NCBI GenBank assembly: GCA_026826555.1
Contig: JAKSZT010038599.1
Coordinates: 3,065,154 to 3,129,153 of the forward strand
Reading direction: 5' to 3'
From: Tolypeutes matacus
Taxonomy: Eukaryota > Chordata > Mammalia > Cingulata > Chlamyphoridae
DNA: 64,000 nucleotides
Shown: piece after piece, positions 1 through 12,120 of the stretch
Layout of the letters: every line of letters begins with the position of its first letter
Position numbering within the stretch: position 1 is the stretch's first letter
Notes under the pieces: generated by a model
The model's database searches: none
Told to the model about the DNA's origin: nothing
What the model saw: only the letters and a program-made list of their open reading frames with translations
Program-made: the position numbers and the translations under genes

Positions 1-138
1 ACACGAGGGAGAAAGTACCAGAAATGCATATATAATTTCTAATGTTCAACCTCATATTATTATATTTTATTTTCCAACTTTATTTATCTCTTTCTCTCTT
101 AGAATGCCTTATTTGTTTGGGTGGTCTTTTTAGTAAGA

Positions 139-255
139 TGAGTGTTTCTCAAAGGCCGGTCCTCACCATGCCCTTGTCACAGCCATCTGGATCTCCTGGT
201 TTAAAAAGCAGATACTTGGGCTGACTTTCAGAACTACTAAATTAGTATCTATGTT
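139..255 (+). repeat. MER5-type hAT fragment
   Basis: The stretch starts with a 'gtttctcaaag' motif and continues into a 'tctggatctcctgg' and 'gcagatacttgggc' pattern, matching the recalled order of the MER5A non-autonomous hAT-Charlie element. The copy is diverged and lacks its far end. Confidence 0.5.
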
Positions 256-2149
256 TATAGAGCCTACAAAGAGATCTTTTTACCTGGCAATGCAGGAATT
301 TCTTAAGAACATACTTTATGAAAACTACTCACTTAACCCATGGTGCATAAGAAGACAGAGTAACTATATGGCAACCATTGAAAACAAGATCTCCATGAGA
401 TACAGGCAGTCATTTTGACATTGATTAAACCTAGGATATAGTAATTATTCTATAAATGATTTTTAATGGATATATGAATGACTTATTTCCTAGAGAACCT
501 ATTTCAAAGGTTGAAGTAAAAATCAAACATAAACAATACAAATAGCACTTAACCTATATCATGATATAGCTCTAAGCTCATTTTATTAATCAATGAAAAA
601 TTCATATGTATATTTATTTAAGGATGTCTATACATGCATATACATATATATGAAAAATTTTCAGTTTCTAATAAAGTAAATCAATAGTGTATATGATACA
701 GAACAGTGTATGTGAACAAATTTAGCCTGCTAACCAACAAACCCAAAATTTGCATTAGTTTTTGTATCCAACTTTGTTCATAATATTAAAAGTCAATCTA
801 GGGTGGATTTGAACAGTCTTTGGAACCATAGTTAGCCCCTGAGTATAGAGGTCAAATTCACTCAGTGATCTGGGCCATTTCAGGCAATTTGAAAATGTTT
901 TTTCACTTGAGTAGCTGTGTTCAAGCACAGAGCATGCTGGGATTTATCATTTTGGCTGCCGTCAAAATTACCCCTATCAGTACCAATGCACAGATGCTGA
1001 ATGTGTGTAACGATTACTGGCAGGTTATCCTGGCAGCTCATACAAATGAATAATCATTGGCTCATTATCACCTCAACTCCCTAGATCACTGGAATGGCCC
1101 AGCTAGGTTAAAGTGGAAATCTATCTAGCAAGAGGGATTGTTTTTTTCCTCTGTACAGGATTTTACACAGCTCTCTTTTGAATAGTTAATCCTCAGATTT
1201 TTAAGTTTATTTAAATATTTCATTTCTATTAATGAAAAAAAAATGTCATTACACATATATGATGTGGATAAAAGACTTTCAGTTAATGATTGAGGTTTTG
1301 AAATTTAAATTTAACCCAGAACATAACTTTTTCTTATGATATGTTGTACCTTTGCTAATGAACAGCATTGGACAAGCTGCATAAAGTGAAATTTCCACTC
1401 TTGCATGATGCTTCCAATAAAATATGGAACAAAAAGACTTATTAATACAGAACAGAACTTCTATTTTGGGATGACCCAATCTATCAAAAGGCAGACAAGT
1501 AACAACATAAACATCATTAGAGAGCATTTCCACCTATATATACCTTTGTTACCTTTTTCCCTACCCCATTTCACAAATTTTCTGAGGATACGGCTTCCTC
1601 TTTATATTTAAAACGTCTATCTGCCATTTACTGGGGCATTGGCCTTAAAAGGATATGTGCACTACATTCAGCAATTATCATTTCACATGAAGACCCAGGC
1701 AAGAGGAAGGAGAACAATGACAACTTTAGCATGTTCGCTTCAGAAGGGATGATGTTACAATGTTCCTAGGCTAGGCCCTATGAATGTGAGGATCTTTTTA
1801 AGGGTAAAGAAATTACATAATCCTTGAAATTTCCTAAGGCTTTTTATCTTGGACTTCCTAATATTATATAAAGGGAGACTTTAATTTTTCACTAGAAAGT
1901 CATAAGAAATTTTCCTTCATGTTGCTTCTTGCCTACCATAATGATGCTGTACTTCTTTCATGATTAATTTTATTAATATTAAATTCTATAAATTCAGATT
2001 TTATTTTCTTTCTCCATTTACAATTGTTTTCTTTGGCTTCAAGATGTAGCAATACACTGTTTTTCCTTCTATCACCTTTGCCCCTATTTAGGATTCTTTA
2101 TGAGTAAGTCTTCCTTGACTATACCTTAAATTTCAGAATTTCTTCTATA
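256..2149. other. unassigned AT-rich sequence
   Basis: No gene or clear repeat was recognised. Open frames here are short (at most 84 codons) and lack codon-like character. A denser block around 850-1100 has more mixed base composition than its surroundings and could be an eroded repeat or a conserved non-coding block, but nothing decides it. Confidence 0.5.
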
Positions 2150-3190
2150 TGCAGATCTACTCTCTAATGACTTTATACACTATATCCAGAGAACCTCACA
2201 AATTAATATTACAATCTATCAGTATATGGATGACTTCTTAATCTAAGACTCCAAGCTATTTCTCTCTCCTGAGCTCCAGTTCCAAACAGGCCAATGACAA
2301 TTTGACTTGGATTTCCAATAAAACCCTAACTATTACCCCCATTGTTCTCTCACCACATCTATTTCTTCTCTTGTGTTGTCTATGTCACTGAAAAGCATCA
2401 TTGTGTACCCTAGTCAATCAATCAAGAAACCTTGTACATGTCATTTTCTCCTTCTTCCTAATCCCACATATCAAATCAATCACCAAGTCAAGGTGAATCT
2501 TCCATGACTCTGTCTGCATTTAATAGTTCCATTTCCTATTAACCTAGTAAAACACAAGCATCTATTTTGTTGATTACAGCACAATGTACTAACCAAGCTG
2601 CTTGTTTTTTGTCCTGGGCTCCAGGACACATTGCATAAAAAATGATCCGCCTAATATGATCTTATTGTTCCACTGTAATGGCTCAATGCCTTGATGGCTC
2701 CCAATTCCCTTAGAATAGAATCCAAATGTTTTAGCATGGCTTGCAAGGTGCTCCCTCACCTGCCCCCTTAATCTATTGCTATTCTTGTCCTTACACTCCA
2801 CACTATGGACAGGCTTCATATTCCAGACACTCATTCACACTGGCCTTGTTACAAAGTTATCTTAATCTGGAATATTTCCATTTTCTTTCTCTCACTCTTC
2901 CTTTATATTTTAAAAACATTTCGCTGTGGGGGGACACTTCCCCCATACCCATAGTACTCTATACAGACTAAGGTGCCTTTCTCCTTTCTATCCTTTTTCT
3001 TTCCTTAGCAGTTTGGATTTTTACTATAAAACATTTATCATTATTTGCTGCAAATTTTTGTGTTAAGTGACTGTCTTAACAATTGGGTCTTAATTTCATC
3101 GGCAGAAGGGTCTGTGCCTAAATGTTTACATTGGTATCATCAGCATCTAATACTGGTTTAGCCCCTAACAGCAGCTCAATGGTTATTTAC
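2150..3190 (+). repeat. LINE L2 (3' part)
   Basis: The order of motifs follows the L2 3' region: a 'tatatggatgac' reverse-transcriptase remnant near 2224, an 'aatcaatcaccaagtc' block near 2474, the 'ggcttgcaaggtgctccctcacctg' region near 2738, an 'acactggccttgttac' block near 2837, and the 3' segment with 'cagaagggtctgtgcc' near 3101. Many indels; no usable frame. L2 is an ancient CR1-like LINE and the orientation is sense. Confidence 0.75.
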
Positions 3191-4015
3191 TTTAAAAATG
3201 TACAAATATATGTTTTCTCCTTAAAATATCTTTTAATAGTGAAATCATTGATTTGGTCTTGAAATTCAGAGACACCATCTTTAAAAATGAAATATTATCT
3301 TATATGTCCTTATTGTTTGACTCCTTTGGTCATCCTATGCTTTCTAAAATCATTTGATAGAAATATATGTGGATTGAAAATCACTTTGTGAGAGAAGGAG
3401 AATAGAGGGCAAGAATGCTTAGATAGATTAGAGGAAAAAAAGAAATTTTAAGAGATTCACGTACTTTGATGATATTAAAAAAACACATCTGCAAAAAATA
3501 GGGTTAAAAATAAGAAAATTAGAAATTTAGTCCCATTGAATATTAAAGACATGTAATTTGATTATCTGAAAATTCTAAGAGTCTTCCAGATAAGCAAAAA
3601 TATTTACATTAAGTTGACATTTTTTCAATAAATCATAACATTATCATCTTTAATATTTACAGTAATCATATAAGGCAAAATATTAATAGTCCTATTATAT
3701 GATTGATAAACTTGAAACATACAGAAGAAACTTCACCCAAAACATAAAGGTAGTAAATGCTGAGATAAAATTATTACTCACATCCAGAATTCTTAATCCC
3801 ATTCAAAGAAATCACAAAGTTACATAAAAAAAAAAATCACAAGTTACATAAGCAAATGGTTATTAAGAATGTACTGTATTTCCAGGTAGCCCTAGACAAT
3901 GGATTGGCCAATAATTGAATTCCATATAATGATCATTCATACAAAAAAGTCCAAATTTTATATGGTCTAAACATGCATAATATATCTAGCAAATTTTACA
4001 CTTAAAGCAGAGTAC
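3191..4015. other. unassigned AT-rich sequence
   Basis: No gene or confident repeat was seen between the L2 tail and the Tigger1 terminal repeat. There are several A-runs and a short direct repeat of 'atcacaa(a)gttacataa' at about 3809 and 3836, which looks like local slippage. Confidence 0.5.
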
Positions 4016-4844
4016 TACATAAATACCTCATTTTATTGCACTTTGCTTTATTGTACTTTGCATATATTACAATTTTTACAAATTGAAGGTTTGTGGCAAC
4101 CTTGCATGCAGCAAGTCTGTCAGCACCATTCTTCCAAAACCATGTGCTCACTTCATGTCTCTGTGTTACATTTTGGTAATTCTCACATATTTCAAACTTT
4201 TACTTTTTTATTATATCTGATATGGTGAACTATGACCCCTGATCTTTGATGCTACTATTGTAATTATTTTGGGGTGCAAGGAATAGCACCCATATCAGAC
4301 AGCAAACTATTGAAATTATGTCAATCAATTACCCTATAATGGCCTCTAAGTGTTCAAGTAAAAGGAGAGTCATATGTCTGTCATTTTAAATTGAAAGCTA
4401 GAAATGATTGAGCTTAGTGATGAAGGCATGTCCAAAGCCAAAATAAACCAAAACTCTTGTACCAAACAGTTAGCCAAGTTGTGAATGCAAAGGAAGTTCT
4501 TCAAGGAAATTAAAAAGCTACTCTAGAGAACACACAAATAATATGAAAGTGAAACAGACATTACCAATATGAAGAAAGTTTGAGTGGTCTGAATAGAAGA
4601 TCAAACCAGGCACATTTCCTTAACCAAAAGCCTAAACCAGAGTAAAGTCCTAACTTTCTTTAATTCTATGAAGACTAAGAGAGGTGAGCAAGCTGCAGAA
4701 GAAAAGTTTAAAGCTAGCAGAGATCACACATGAGTCACAAGGAAAGAAGCCCTTTCCATAACATAGACGTACAAGGTGAAGCAGCAAGTGCTGATATAGA
4801 AGCTGCAGCAAGTTATCCAGAAGATCTAGCTAAGATCATTGATG

Positions 4845-4960
4845 AAGGTGGCTATATATTCTTTTTTAATATTTTCTTTTATTTTTTTATTTTTTAAAAG
4901 ATATTTAGATTACATAAATGTTATACACAAAAAATATAGGGATTCCAAAGGTGGCTATAT
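4845..4960 (-). mobile_element. 5'-truncated L1 3' end inserted in Tigger1
   Basis: A 13-bp duplication ('aaggtggctatat', 4845-4857 and 4948-4960) flanks a 90-bp insert (4858-4947). The insert starts with a T-rich run and continues as the reverse complement of the same L1 3' terminus seen at 28287, 33902 and 54240. It is a textbook target-primed insertion in minus orientation and is younger than the Tigger1 copy it interrupts. Confidence 0.9.
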
Positions 4961-5645
4961 TAAGCAACAGATATTCAATGTAGATAAATCATTTTTCTAT
5001 TAAAAGAAGATACCATCTGGGACTTCCATAGCTAAAGACAAGTTAATGCCTGACTTTAAAATTTCAAAGACAAGCTGGCTCTCTTGTTAGAAAGTAATAC
5101 AGCTGTTGGCTTTAAGTTGAAGCCAATAACCATTTACCATTCCAAAAGTCCGAGGGTCTTTAATAATTGTGCTAAATCTGCTCATCTTATGCTCTAGAAA
5201 TGGAACGAGAAAGCCTAAATGAAAGCACATCTGTTTACAACAGTGTTTATTGAATATTTTAAGCTCACTCTTGAGACCTACTGCTCAGAACAAAAACTTC
5301 CTTTCAAAATATGAAAACTCATTTTACATGAACTTGGCCACTCAAGAGCTCTGATGGAAATGGATCATGACATGAATACTGTTTTCATGCCTGCTAACAC
5401 AACATCCAATCTGAAGCCCATGGATCAAGGAATAATTTTGACTTTCAAATTCTACTATTTAAGAAATACATTTGGTAAGGCTATATCTGCCACAGTGACT
5501 CCTCTAATGGAACTGAGCAAAGTAAATTGAAAACCTTCTGGAAAGGATTCATCAGTCTAGATGTCTTTATGAATATTTGCAATTCATGGGAGGAGGTCAA
5601 AATATCAACATTAATAGGAGTTAGAAAATCTCAATTCAAACCTTC

Positions 5646-5939
5646 ATGGATGACTTTGAGGGGTTCATGACTTCAGTGGAGCAAGTCACTTCAGATGTGG
5701 TTGAAATAGAAAGAAAACTAGAATTAGAAGTGGAGCCTGAAGATGGGACTGAGTTGCTGCAATCTCATGATAAAATTTCAGTGGATGAGGAATTGCTTCT
5801 TATGGATGACCAAAAAAAAAAGCACAAATGGTTTCTTGAGAACAAACCTACTCCTGGTAGAGCTGCGAACATTGTTGAAATGTCAACAAAGTATTTAGAA
5901 TATTATGTAAACTTAGTTGATAAGCAGTGGCAGGGTTAG
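5646..5939 (+). pseudogene. Tigger1 transposase C-terminal remnant
   Basis: A 97-codon open remnant of the Tigger1/pogo transposase, beginning [14 protein letters not shown]. It holds the acidic segment of the C-terminal part ('[20 protein letters not shown]' style) and lies downstream of where the DDE catalytic core would be. It has no intact DNA-binding or catalytic domain and ends at a premature stop at 5937-5939. The ATG is an internal methionine of the old frame. Domesticated Tigger genes exist in mammals, but the frame breaks upstream argue against that here. Confidence 0.88.
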
Positions 5940-6376
5940 AGATGATTGAGTTCAATTTTGAAAGAAGTTCTACTCTTTATACAGTGCTATCAAACAGCTG
6001 TGCATGCTACAGAAAAATCTTTCATGAAAGTTTGCCATTGATGTGGCAAACTTCATTGTTGCCTTCCTTTAATAAATTGCCACAGTCACCATAACCTTCA
6101 GTAACCACCACTCTTATCATTCAGCATCTATCAACACTGAGGCAAGACCCTCCACCATCAAAAAGATTATGACCCGCTGAAGGCTCAAATGATGTTTAGT
6201 AATTTTTTTTGTAATAAAGTATTTTTAATTAGGTTATGCACATTGTTTTATAGACACAATGTTACTGCACACTTCACAGATCACAGTATAAGGTAAACAT
6301 AGCTTTCACATGCAGTGGGAAACAAAAAAATTGTGTGACTTGCTTTATTGTGTGGTATCTCTGAGGTGTGCCTTTA

Positions 6377-6691
6377 GATAGTTTTAAAATTCTAAGATAA
6401 TCATCTTTCATAAATATGTCTTTGCTACATTGGTATGGGATAGAAGCCAAAGCAGTCATGCAACAAACTGAAATTCTGGAATTCATTAGTAAACTTATCC
6501 TTATCTCAGAAAGGAGTATCTCTGCAATCAATACTGGGCCTTTCCAATCCATTCTCAATGCTAACTCATGAGACTTTCTAAATATTAAATAACAATATGC
6601 AGTCACCAGTTTAAGAAACGTAAATTTTTTTCATAGCATGATAGTTATTCTTTGTTGCTTACACTATATGCATTTCTTCTTTCTTTTATGC
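6377..6691. other. unassigned spacer
   Basis: No gene or recognised repeat lies between the Tigger1 right end and MER20. The 110-codon minus-strand frame at 6274-6606 overlaps the Tigger1 end and has no family resemblance. Confidence 0.5.
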
Positions 6692-6910
6692 CAATGGTTT
6701 TCAACTGGGGTGGTGGTTTTGCCCCCTGGGGGATATTTGGCAATGTCTGGAAACAATTTTGGTTGTCCCAAATATGATGGGGCAAAACTATCATTTATTG
6801 GGTACAGGTGATGGATCCTACCAAAAATCCTATCATGCACAAGACAGCCCCTCACAACAAATAATTACCCAATTCAAAATATCAACAGTGCCAAGGCTAA
6901 GAAATCTTTT
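6692..6910 (+). repeat. MER20 hAT-Charlie element
   Basis: About 219 bp, the expected MER20 length. It starts 'caatggttttcaac', contains 'gccccctgggggatatttggc' and 'cacaagacagcccctcacaac', and ends 'ggctaagaaatc'. MER20 is a non-autonomous hAT element of placental mammals; some copies in other species act as regulatory elements in endometrial cells. There is no evidence of function for this copy. Confidence 0.85.
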
Positions 6911-7104
6911 GTGCTTACAGGATATCAATGCATTTGTTAGTAATGTGTCTGGCCACAAGATAAATCCATATTCATTAAAATTAGCCTACAAAAATTTTCA
7001 TAATTTAAGCGCTGCTGACATCTCAACCTTATTTCTTGTCATTCTACTTCCTTGTTCTAAGTTATTTACCATTTCCAAAAATGATATATGAATTACTCAA
7101 GGTA

Positions 7105-7400
7105 AGATAAGTTATGTCACAGTGATAAACACCACTAAAATACCAGTAGCTTAAGATCCCAAAAGTTTATTGTTTATGTTGTGTGTCCAATTCATGTTGG
7201 AAAAGGTGCTCCCCTCACACAGATTCATTAGTGACTCAGGCAAATGGAAACCCGAGTCTTATGGGGCTGCCATCCCAGACTGAGTCTTCAGGTTTCATGA
7301 TGGAAGAGAGCATGGAACATTGTACACTGGCCTTTAATTGCTTCTTCCCAGAAGTGAAACATATTACCTTTGTTAAAACAAATCCTACGGCCTTGCCTAA
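7105..7400 (-). repeat. ancient LTR-like repeat
   Basis: The stretch 'accactaaaataccagtagcttaag...gtttatt' followed by 'cagaagtgaaacatattacc' resembles the antisense pattern of old mammalian LTRs of the MLT1 or LTR16/33 kind. The exact family is not resolved. The 105-codon frame across it (7183-7500) is not regarded as a gene. Confidence 0.35.
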
Positions 7401-7564
7401 CTTCAAAGGGAATTTTTCCTTAAAGAAAAGGAAAGTTAGAACCCTAGTGAGCTCTAGTAGTGTCTACCCCTGTGCCTTTTTTCCTTATTCCCAGAACTAA
7501 CTCATACTTAACATATAAGTTTAATTTCATACATCACTTCATAAATAAAGTATTCTTGATTCCT

Positions 7565-7795
7565 TTTCTCCTAGATTTGATTAGGTGCTTCTCCTTGGAG
7601 CTCTTATCACAACTTGCAAATAGATCTCACAGAATTTAACACTTGTTATAGTAAAATTCTGTTCTCTGTTTTGCCTCTTGTAGATTATTGTCTCTTGACA
7701 GCAGAGGACATATGTTACATATTGTTGTATTCATAGGGTCTAGCACACATGAGATGATCTAATTAAATATTTCCTTAAACAAACAAACAAAGAAA
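7565..7795 (+). repeat. LINE L2 3' terminus
   Basis: The motif order 'gagctcttatcac', 'tagattattgtctcttgacagcagaggac', 'tattcatagggtctagcacac' and 'taaatatttccttaa' matches the L2 3' UTR end (agctccttgagggcaggg ... tagcacagtgcc ... aataaatatttg) in sense orientation. Confidence 0.65.
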
Positions 7796-10557
7796 GCAAT
7801 TATCAAAGTTAGGAAATGGAGGATATAAGATCAAGGTTCATTTTCTGCTAAACCACTTGTGACTTCATGTACCTAATGATTCATTGACTTAAAACTGTAG
7901 CTTTATTTCTTCTTAATGCCAATACAAGGAAACAGATCTCAGATCATAGTGAATGTGTCTATAGCATCATAAAAGACAATATGAAAGCACCACAAAATTT
8001 TGTACATTTTTTTTAGTTTTAGAACATTCAAAGCAATATTTTTCTTTTATAAAAATGTGCTATTACTAAATAAAGACAAGAGAAACTACTGAGAATAGTC
8101 AAATTCTTGTTAATTTTTAACTGCCAACAGCTTTCAGCATCCCCTGAAGAATAAAATGATCAGGACAACTATCGTGAATCCAATGGGTCCCAAAGAAACT
8201 TAAAACTGTTTAAGGAAGACTTCATTTTCTGCCTCTTGAAGTTACAGCTTTTTTCCTATTACTATGGAAAATATTTTCTTCATCATTGTTGCAGAAATAT
8301 ATTTAATTTATTCATAAACTGAAACTCTCCACTAAGTAAACATACCTATACAACACAATTGAGGGGAAAGATCACTGGAATAACAGGAGAGTGAAGCTCT
8401 TTTCACAGTCTTTCCACATTGTCACATGATTGAATTTCTAAGCCTTACCTACTAGCTATACAATGGATTTAACAATAGCTGTCCCATTCGCTTAAGAGTT
8501 ACCAGCACCCAATTAAGTTATTTGAGTAAGTATATATTGTAAATGTAAAACAAACAAGCAAGAATGGATGTAAGGTTTGTTGTTATTGTCCTTGGTATAG
8601 CATATTAGAATAGATTTTGTGTTCTAACAGTACAAGTTACTTAACTTCTGACAACTTTTACTCATTGAAAAGCAGGCATAAAAAGTAGTTTTTAAGGTTA
8701 TGATAAAAATTAAATTACATAAATATTTATAACTTGGACCATTATATATGTTCAGTAAATGGTAGATCATAAAAATATAATCCCTTTAAAATATAGCATG
8801 GCAATGCCTTTAAAAAATAAATTATAAAATAAAGTTGATTTTTATCTTTTAGTGTTGAATAAGCAGATTCAAACACAGGTTGGTATTTCCATGAGCTAAG
8901 ACAGGCAGACAATTTAGCTTCTCATGCAGAACTCAGAATATCTTCTCTGTAAAAGACGTAGTGAGACTTCTTTAGTTAAAAAAATAATATTCTATCATTA
9001 AAAATCTCATGATAAAAATGAATTTGATTGAAAAAGAATATAAAAAGAAAAGAAATTGTACAATAGCTATGCAATTCATTAACTGTTTACCTTGAAGTCC
9101 AGAAGTAAATATTAAGAAAGGAAAGAAATGGAAGGAAACAAAATAACAACAAAAAGAAACAACACTGATGAAATGAGAATCAGAAACCTTTGCCTCTGAT
9201 TTTTCCTCTAATGATCAGAAGTTGGTGTTAATGCAAGTTGCTTGTCATGTCATGGGAAGCAATATTTTATGTTGTTTTTAAGAGTGGGAACTTGAGAACG
9301 CAGTTCTACCGCTAAATAGCATGATGAAATACAAAGTGGGAACTCAGTAAATATTAGCAAATATTGTTATTGATATCTTCTTGAGTCCTATGATTGCAAA
9401 AATTCTGATTAATCTACAAACAAGAAGGAAATCTCTGGTGTTTACTTTCAAGCCTCAAGTTTCCATCCTTAGGGAAGGCAGTGCAACAAAGGAAATGGAA
9501 AGCTAAATGGATCTGTTTGTTTCCCAAGTTTGATGGACATTGCACCAAAGCAAGCAGCACAATTTGGTGTAGGATTTCAAATCCTTTCATAAAATACAGT
9601 TTCCTTTCAAAAGTATCCCCTATGACTGTCACTATTCAGTAAATCTAAAACAATCAATAAACTGTTAACCTCCTCTCTTCTTTCTCTCACCCATGGATAA
9701 AATATAGGGGTTATTGAAGCCTGCTCTCAGAAACCCACTGGCTTGAGCCCTCTTTTTATTTTGGAAAGCTTTACCTACTGAGATATGTCAAAAAGCTGAA
9801 AAACCTGCAGAAATGAATAAATAAAGCCAGTCTTCTCTTACTACAGTCCATATATCAACTGCTGTTATTTACCCTGGGATTTCTCTGGATTAGCTTTTTT
9901 GTCCTTTATGTTCCATACACACAAATTTCAAACTGGAGATAGTTTAACATATTATATGATACAGAATAATGTAAATGTACTGTTAGGGAACCTTAAAAGG
10001 ACAGGAGGAATAGGACTGCAGATAATTTGTTAATTTGTATCATATGTAATAAATCTATAACAGGAAATATTGCTATTTTCCCTCCCTCTGACATTCCATA
10101 TGAATTTAAAAGTTAAATTTGGTTATATTTTACAACACATTTAATTTTATTCATTATTTTTCTGAAAGTTAAAATTACCATCAATCAGTAAACTTTTTTT
10201 TTGTATCATACCAGATAGTAAATATTTCAAGCTTTGTGGGCTACTTATGATCTTTGTACTATTTTTTTAATTGCTGTTGTTGTTGGGATTTTCTTTTTTT
10301 ACAACCCTTTAAAAATGTAAAACGCTTTCTTAAGAAACAAGAAATTCAAAAAACAAGCTGTGGCTAAATGTGGGTCTCAGCCATTTTTCACCTGAGGGTG
10401 AAGATACAGAGTAAGTAGGATAAGAGAAAGAGACAAGTTTCTCTTTTAATGGTTCTGAAATTGAAAGAGTCAGTGAAGAAGAATATTTGCTGTAGGGACT
10501 TTCATTTTCTACCATTGAAATTTTACCTAACGGATGGTATAATTTATATTCACATTG
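7796..10557. other. unassigned sequence with one MIR copy
   Basis: About 2.8 kb without a recognisable gene. Except for a MIR-like core at about 8605-8762 it gave no confident repeat assignment. The minus-strand 72-codon frame at 9414-9632 and the 61- to 64-codon frames near 10330-10643 look like chance. Confidence 0.5.
8605..8762 (+). repeat. MIR SINE
   Basis: 'agtacaagttacttaacttctgac' is the conserved MIR core in sense, followed by 'ggttatgataaaaattaaa' and the 3' end 'atatatgttcagtaaatgg'. Heavily diverged tRNA-derived SINE. Confidence 0.65.
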
Positions 10558-11102
10558 GGTATGCAGCCTCTAAAATGGTCCACAAGTTATTCCTCCCAGG
10601 ATTCAAGCCCTTCAATAATCCCTTTCCTATGCATATGGAATGAACTTACTGATTCACTTCCAAAGAATAGAATAGGTCAAACGTGATGGGATATTAATTC
10701 TGAGATTAAGTTAAAAAAAGACCATGGATTCCAATATGGTGATATTTTCTCATCTCTTTCTCAGACCCCTCAATTTCGGGAAAAGCAACTGCCATGTTAT
10801 GAATATCTCTATTGAGTTGCCCACAGTAAGGAACTGATGTCTTCTAACAGTCAGCAAGAATTTAAGGTTTTCTAAGAGCCACCAAAGTGTGCTTGGCAAT
10901 GGATACTTTCCTAGTTAAGCCTTGAGATGACTGCAGGCCCATCAGACAGCTTAATTACAGCCTACTGAAAGACTATGAGATACAAGCATCCACTTAAACC
11001 ATACTTGGATTTCTGATCCATAGAAAATGTGATATCATGGATGTCTGTTTCATGCTGCTAAATTCCATGGTAATTTATTACAAAGCAATAGATAAGTAAC
11101 AC
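10558..11102 (+). repeat. MLT1 (MaLR) LTR
   Basis: An approximately 545-bp LTR-like unit. It opens with 'tatgcagcctctaaaatgg', runs through 'gtgatgggatattaattctgagattaagtt', 'gcaactgccatgttatga' and 'agccttgagatgactgcaggcc', and ends with 'ggtaatttattacaaagcaatagataagtaac', the typical MLT1 order and 3' end. A solo LTR of the ERVL-MaLR class, sense orientation. It has no open frame of its own. Confidence 0.85.
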
Positions 11103-11159
11103 ATGTAGGCATATTAGTATAAACTTCTCGTTTACTACTTTTGTATATACATTTATTAA

Positions 11160-11432
11160 TTTTTTTTATTTTTATATATATTTTAAAAGATGCATAAATT
11201 ACATAATTGTTGCACAAAAATTACAGGGATTTCCATGTTCCCCACCTCCCACACCTCTGACAACATCCACATAAACATCTTTCATCAGTGTGGCACATCA
11301 CCTGCAATGGATAGACACATCCTGGGGCTCTGCCACCAAACATGGACCATAGTTCACATTATAGACCATACTCTCTCCCACACAGTTCTGCATCTTATAT
11401 GCCAATGTAAAATGGCCTATATCTGTCCTTTT
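11160..11432 (-). mobile_element. L1 3' end, 5'-truncated
   Basis: A T-rich start followed by 'ttaaaagatgcataaattac' and 'agggatttccatgttcccc', matching in the same order the minus-strand L1 termini at 28287 and 33902. It breaks off near 11432, where the similarity to the 28.5-kb copy is lost. The 95-codon frame at 11190-11477 is antisense to the L1 and is not a gene. Confidence 0.8.
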
Positions 11433-11989
11433 GTTGGGAAAGTGTGGTCTCAAAATATGCCTGTCCTTCATGTTTAAAATGTGTTCATCAAGAACTTGAA
11501 GATCTCAATCAGCAATTTATATTTATTTCTTCAGACAATTTGTATTTGGAAATTTAGTCAAATTTTGCTCTAAATTGTAGACTCAAATATTTCCCTTTGA
11601 ATTCTATATTTTTGGTATTAGTTTTTAAATAACATCACCACCTCTTGAGCACTTGCCTTCATGTAATTTATAGCCAATAAAGTGTTATAGCCTTTAGAAG
11701 AGACTGGGTGGTCATTGCTTCATCTTTTTCCAAGAAGAGGGGGCAGTTTGAGGACACTTTAAGATAGACTTATAATTTAATGATACCAAGTAGTCAAATC
11801 ATGGATTGCATGGCCTCTCAGAGTGAAGTCTAAATTCATTTTTGTGTTCTAAGAGTGATCTAGAATTATATAGGTCAACATAATTAGTTTGTTTATACCC
11901 ACAAGATTATCAGCCTCAGGTAATATTACTCAGGACAACTAATCTCACAATAATAAAATATCTAAATCAGCTCTTACATGTTTATGCAT

Positions 11990-12120
11990 TTATTCAACTA
12001 ATATTTATGGAATACCTTGTCTGCTTGTTAAATATTTGACTAAGTGCAGTAGTTTCAAAGGTAAATAAGACATATTTCTCACAATTAGGAATCTTATGTT
12101 TTAGCATGAGATTCAAATGC
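11990..12120 (+). repeat. ancient dispersed repeat, family unresolved
   Basis: 'tttattcaactaatatttatggaatacc' followed by 'gtaaataagacatatttctcac' follows the widespread 'tattgagcacctactatgtgcc ... gacatggtccctgcc' pattern of old mammalian L2- or MIR-related repeats. Similar pieces occur near 16300, 27905, 31185 and 31320. Confidence 0.45.

Larger units (their letters stand above)
4018..6374 (+). mobile_element. Tigger1 DNA transposon, nearly full length
   Basis: A pogo-like (Tc1/mariner superfamily) cut-and-paste element of about 2.36 kb. The left terminal repeat ('atacctcattttattgca' from 4023) and the right terminal repeat (ending 'gaggtgtgcct' at 6373) are inverted copies, and each end abuts a TA dinucleotide (4016-4017 and 6375-6376), the expected target duplication. 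The transposase is decayed: the start region near 4341 carries an early stop, central parts survive only as short pieces in shifting frames, and the longest remnant is 5646-5939. A 90-bp L1 insertion interrupts it. Tigger1 is old in placental mammals, so this is a fossil with no expected activity. Confidence 0.92.

Noticed and set aside
5646..5939. Tigger remnant as a domesticated host gene
   Set aside because: The frame is broken upstream and lacks the DNA-binding and catalytic parts; both transposon ends are present, as in an ordinary fossil.
7062..7101. 40-nt block between a good acceptor and AAG|gtaaga
   Set aside because: Very short, only one open frame, and it adjoins repeat sequence on both sides; no other support.
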